Assembly: GCA_036558645.1 (NCBI GenBank)
Contig: DATBFG010000007.1
Coordinates: 124,001 to 188,000 of the forward strand
Direction of reading: 5' to 3'
DNA: 64,000 nucleotides
Origin: DATBFG01 sp036558645
GTDB taxonomy: Bacteria > Acidobacteriota > Terriglobia > Terriglobales > Acidobacteriaceae
Shown here: positions 61,860 through 64,000 of the stretch, one piece after another
Layout: the number at the start of each line of letters is the position of its first letter
Position numbering within the stretch: position 1 is the first letter of the stretch
Notes under the pieces: generated by a model
The model's database searches: none
Seen by the model: the letters and a program-made list of their open reading frames with translations, nothing else
What the model was told of the DNA's origin: nothing
Program-made: the position numbers and the translations under genes

Positions 61860-61888
61860 TGACTCGATTGGGCATCCGCCATATGCTC
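61860..61888 (+). promoter_or_regulatory. Promoter candidate of the second BNR gene
   Basis: TTGACT (61860-61865) and TATGCT (61883-61888), 17-base spacer, preceded by TTCACA. It has the same flank layout as the promoter candidate at 60259-60287, suggesting each paralogue keeps its own copy of one ancestral promoter. Confidence 0.5.
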
Positions 61889-61980
61889 GTTCGGCCAGGC
61901 CAAGTGCTTCATGGAATCGCTTCTGACCTCTCCTAGCGATCTTGTGGCGCACGGTTAGACTCTGCGTACAAGGACACTCA

Positions 61981-63435
61981 ATGATTCGTATTATGGGAGT
62001 TTCAGCAACTCTGCTGCTGATCTTTGCCGTCGGCGTGACCCTGATTCAAGTAAGTTCCGACCCGTTTACCAACCAGAACAGCCAACATCAAACTGAACTA
62101 GAACCCGATACCTTCGCATTCGGGTCCACCATTGTCGGGGCATTTCAAACCGGACGAGTTCCAGACGGTGGCTCATCCGACATCGGCTGGGTGACCTCGA
62201 CCAATGGCGGTGCCACTTGGAGCAATGGATTTCTTCCGGGAATTACCCGCTACTTTCAAGGTGGTACCTATACCGCAGTGAGCGATCCCGCGGTGGCATA
62301 TGACGCTTCCCACAACGTATGGATGATCAGTTCCCTCGCCATTACCAATTCGATTGGCAAAGCTGTACTAGTCAGCCGATCCACAGATGGCGGCATAACT
62401 TGGGGCAATCCTGTAACTGTCAACAACCAGAACGGATTCGCCGATAAGGAATGGATCGCCTGCGACAACACCTCTACCAGCCCCTTCTACGGACATTGCT
62501 ATGTGGAGTGGGATGATGCGGGCAATGGCGACCAGGTCAAGATGAGCACTTCGACCGATGGCGGCGTCACTTGGAGTAAGGCGAATACCTCCTCTGGAGC
62601 ATTCAGTCTGGGCGGTCAGCCCGTGGTACAGCCGAATGGCACAGTAGTCGTTCCGATCGCGGGTGTGGAGGCTTTTACATCAACCGATGGCGGGCAAAGC
62701 TGGACCCGCCCGGTGACCGTCTCCAATTCAACGGATCACGGGGTTGCGGGGGGCTTGAGGACGTCAGCCCTTCCCTCAGCTGAGGTCGATGGTGCAGGGA
62801 AGGTTTACGTGGTGTGGCAGGACTGCCGCTTTCGCACCGGATGCAGGTCCAACGATATTGTAATGAGCACATCCACAGACGGGCGAACGTGGTCTCAGGT
62901 CACACGCATCCCCATCGATCCGACAACGAGCACGGTGGATCACTTCATTCCCGGGATTGCTGTCGACCCGGCAACCTCGGGCAACACAGCGCACTTGGGC
63001 TTGACGTTCTACTTCTATCCCAATACCAGCTGTAATGGCTCGACCTGCCAATTGGGGGTCGGCTTCGTCTCCTCTCAGGATGGCGGCCAGACATGGAGCA
63101 GGCCGACAAAAGTCGCCGGACCGATGAAGCTGAATTGGCTGGCGAATACCACGCAAGGCCGAATGGTGGGCGACTATATCTCGACCTCCTACGTGAATGG
63201 GAAGCCTTTCAGCGTATTTGCAGTTGCAGTAGCACCGACGGGCTCGGTCTTCAACGAAGCCATGTTCGCGCCCGCGACCGGCTTCGCTGGACTGGAAAGC
63301 GCGGAACGCTACAGCGCAGCGGCTGACCTGCCTGTGCCGAACGCCAAGTCGGACCATCCACCTCGACAGTTCTACGATCAGGAAGGAATTCTTCCCATTC
63401 CTCCTGGCGCCAAGGTTCCTCCAGAGAGAGATTAG
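61981..63435 (+). CDS. Secreted BNR/Asp-box sialidase-like propeller protein (copy 2)
   Basis: 484 residues from the ATG at 61981 with AAGGA upstream. The N-terminal hydrophobic stretch (MIRIMGVSATLLLIFAVGVT) is a signal peptide or anchor. Six Asp-boxes are visible (STNGGATWSNG, STDGGITWGNP, STDGGVTWSKA, STDGGQSWTRP, STDGRTWSQV, SQDGGQTWSRP). It shares NQNSQHQTELEPDTFAFGST and other blocks with copy 1, and the tails FYDDEWRFPIP and FYDQEGILPIP correspond. A tandem duplication is clear. It ends in a good terminator. Confidence 0.83.
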   Translation: MIRIMGVSATLLLIFAVGVTLIQVSSDPFTNQNSQHQTELEPDTFAFGSTIVGAFQTGRVPDGGSSDIGWVTSTNGGATWSNGFLPGITRYFQGGTYTAVSDPAVAYDASHNVWMISSLAITNSIGKAVLVSRSTDGGITWGNPVTVNNQNGFADKEWIACDNTSTSPFYGHCYVEWDDAGNGDQVKMSTSTDGGVTWSKANTSSGAFSLGGQPVVQPNGTVVVPIAGVEAFTSTDGGQSWTRPVTVSNSTDHGVAGGLRTSALPSAEVDGAGKVYVVWQDCRFRTGCRSNDIVMSTSTDGRTWSQVTRIPIDPTTSTVDHFIPGIAVDPATSGNTAHLGLTFYFYPNTSCNGSTCQLGVGFVSSQDGGQTWSRPTKVAGPMKLNWLANTTQGRMVGDYISTSYVNGKPFSVFAVAVAPTGSVFNEAMFAPATGFAGLESAERYSAAADLPVPNAKSDHPPRQFYDQEGILPIPPGAKVPPERD

Positions 63436-63454
63436 CCTGTTCCCAATGCGGTTG

Positions 63455-63491
63455 AGCCGCCAGAGATCCTCTTCTGGCGGCTTTTCCTTTC
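63455..63491 (+). terminator. Intrinsic terminator after the BNR gene pair
   Basis: A 10-bp perfect stem AGCCGCCAGA/TCTGGCGGCT (63455-63464 and 63473-63482) with an 8-base loop is followed by TTTCCTTTC. Confidence 0.9.
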
Positions 63492-63673
63492 ATGTGATTC
63501 CGCGCATCTTTGCAGAGCGCAACCAACTTTTCCACATCGCTGAACTCACATCAGTTTCGCAATGCTCTTAGGTTTGACATCGAAATTGTCTCGAAAAGTC
63601 CTTGGGTAAGGCATGGTTTCGTGAAAAACGATGGCGCACCTGCACAAAATCCGGTCACCATCCTGTGGGCTTG

Positions 63674-63712
63674 CTGCACACGCTTGCAATCAAAGCAAAT
63701 ATAGGTGTGCAG
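63674..63712. promoter_or_regulatory. Inverted repeat just upstream of the right-edge promoter
   Basis: CTGCACAC (63674-63681) and GTGTGCAG (63705-63712) form a perfect 8-bp inverted repeat separated by 23 bases, and within the spacer TTGC and GCAA mirror each other. It ends 6 bases before the -35-like hexamer at 63719. It could be an operator or upstream element; this is inference. Confidence 0.45.
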
Positions 63713-63718
63713 ATTTGA

Positions 63719-63746
63719 TTGACTCCAAAAATAGAAGGAGTAAAAC
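63719..63746 (+). promoter_or_regulatory. Promoter candidate at the right edge
   Basis: TTGACT (63719-63724), 16-base spacer, TAAAAC (63741-63746), in an AT-rich stretch. The -35 matches 5 of 6 and the -10 matches 4 of 6. Confidence 0.45.
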
Positions 63747-63751
63747 AAACT

Positions 63752-63763
63752 CGTTCTTTGACA
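63752..63763 (+). promoter_or_regulatory. boxA-like antitermination element
   Basis: CGTTCTTTGACA resembles the rRNA antitermination boxA consensus (TGCTCTTTAACA and its Firmicutes-type variants with TTCTTTGA). It is only 5 bases after the -10-like hexamer, as in some rRNA leaders. By eye only. Confidence 0.4.
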
Positions 63764-63778
63764 CGTTCTGAAGTTTAC

Positions 63779-63991
63779 CCGGTTGGTGCAGCGTCCGGGG
63801 CTCAAGCGAAGTCACTCTCAGGCATCGCGAGATGAAATTGGGAGAGGGCAAGCAAGGGTCTGTAGCTAAGCGCTGGTCGAGGCGAACAAGAGCACAATGT
63901 CGAAGGCAAGATAGAGTCCCGAAGCGTTGAACAGGTTTTTCCGGTTGGCGGTAAGCCCGGAGCCCAAGCAGGACCGCAACTGACGCGAGCC
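63779..63991 (+). repeat. Two imperfect copies of a ~60-base non-coding motif, 162 bases apart
   Basis: Copy A starts CCGGTTGG at 63779 and copy B at 63941. After a variable eight bases both have C-CGG-(G/A)-GC-(T/C)-CAAGC. The upstream flanks also match (CGTT-CTGAAG-TTTAC and CGTT-GAACAGG-TTTTT). The sequence between is GA-rich and non-coding. The repeat of a leader-like segment suggests a structured RNA precursor. Confidence 0.5.
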
Positions 63992-64000
63992 GCAAGGTAA

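Larger units (their letters stand above)
63492..64000. other. Non-coding right edge with promoter, boxA-like element and repeated motif
   Basis: No convincing gene is present in these 509 bases; the minus-strand frame 63690-63995 lacks protein-like character. Features listed separately: an inverted repeat, a promoter-like pair, a boxA-like element, and two copies of a ~60-base motif. A stable RNA (for example an rRNA operon leader) running off the edge is possible. The typical start of 16S rRNA is not present. Confidence 0.6.

Noticed and set aside
63752..64000. Interpretation as the start of 16S rRNA
   Set aside because: The characteristic beginning of 16S rRNA is not present in the window; only a leader-like context is.
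1..64000. CRISPR array, tRNA, insertion sequence, prophage or replication origin with DnaA boxes
   Set aside because: I looked for short regularly spaced repeats, cloverleaf-like segments, transposases, integrases and clustered DnaA boxes on both strands and found none I could support.

Overview
The window looks like a chromosomal segment of an Acidobacteriota genome, most likely class Terriglobia (Koribacter/Sulfotelmatobacter-like). This is inferred from the mix seen here: an Oar-type TonB-dependent receptor with an N-terminal carboxypeptidase-like domain, several secreted carboxypeptidase-regulatory-like, FG-GAP, SBBP and BNR proteins, the order tgt-yajC-secD-secF-tonB-exbB-exbD-exbD-TPR lipoprotein, and typical intergenic inverted repeats. 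LptD and a SurA-like chaperone show a diderm cell. I see no insertion sequence, prophage, CRISPR array or tRNA.

Layout. 1-10.4 kb is a surface/secreted block: the receptor (cut by the left edge), a Sel1-repeat protein, two carboxypeptidase-regulatory-like proteins in an apparent operon, and an FG-GAP protein. 10.7-21.4 kb is mostly minus-strand housekeeping: ruvA, thrS, an M2 peptidase, a PlsC-type acyltransferase, folC, accD, a cobalamin adenosyltransferase and rlmH, with a few small proteins. 21.5-24.7 kb is the chromosome partition block rsmG-parA-parB, with three parS-like palindromes between rsmG and parA. 24.9-31.4 kb is accessory: GNAT, DinB-like, small membrane and Cys-rich proteins, a Ycf48-like propeller and a long SBBP/DUF11 protein. 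31.7-36.2 kb holds a CHASE3 histidine kinase, a receiver-like protein lacking the phospho-acceptor, and a DUF5916/CBM9-like outer-membrane protein. 36.5-45.0 kb is the envelope energy and export block tgt-yajC-secD-secF and tonB-exbB-exbD-exbD-TPR, ended by a strong terminator. 45.1-48.9 kb has a GT39-type glycosyltransferase and a biotin carboxylase/BCCP pair. 48.9-54.4 kb is a minus-strand run of SurA-like, DsbA-like, LarE and LptD genes. 54.6-60.2 kb carries an RDD protein, gltX, a phosphoesterase, an orphan Dpp/Opp-type ATPase and an SPFH protein. 60.3-63.4 kb is a tandem pair of secreted BNR proteins with matching promoters. The last 560 bases have no convincing gene but carry a promoter-like pair, a boxA-like element and two imperfect copies of a ~60-base motif, possibly a stable-RNA leader running off the edge.

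The most noteworthy points are: (i) tgt has about 42 extra residues whose DNA uses the same word types as the intergenic repeats of this window; (ii) the untranslated, repeat-bearing leader at the right edge; (iii) the parS-like cluster with paired C/G changes from the usual consensus; (iv) LptD clustered with SurA- and DsbA-like factors known elsewhere to assemble it; (v) several strong RNA hairpins at defined places (exbB/exbD, secD/secF, before the DUF5916 and DinB genes). None of these is proven novel from sequence alone. Start sites were moved from the longest reading frame where a ribosome binding site or signal peptide supported it.
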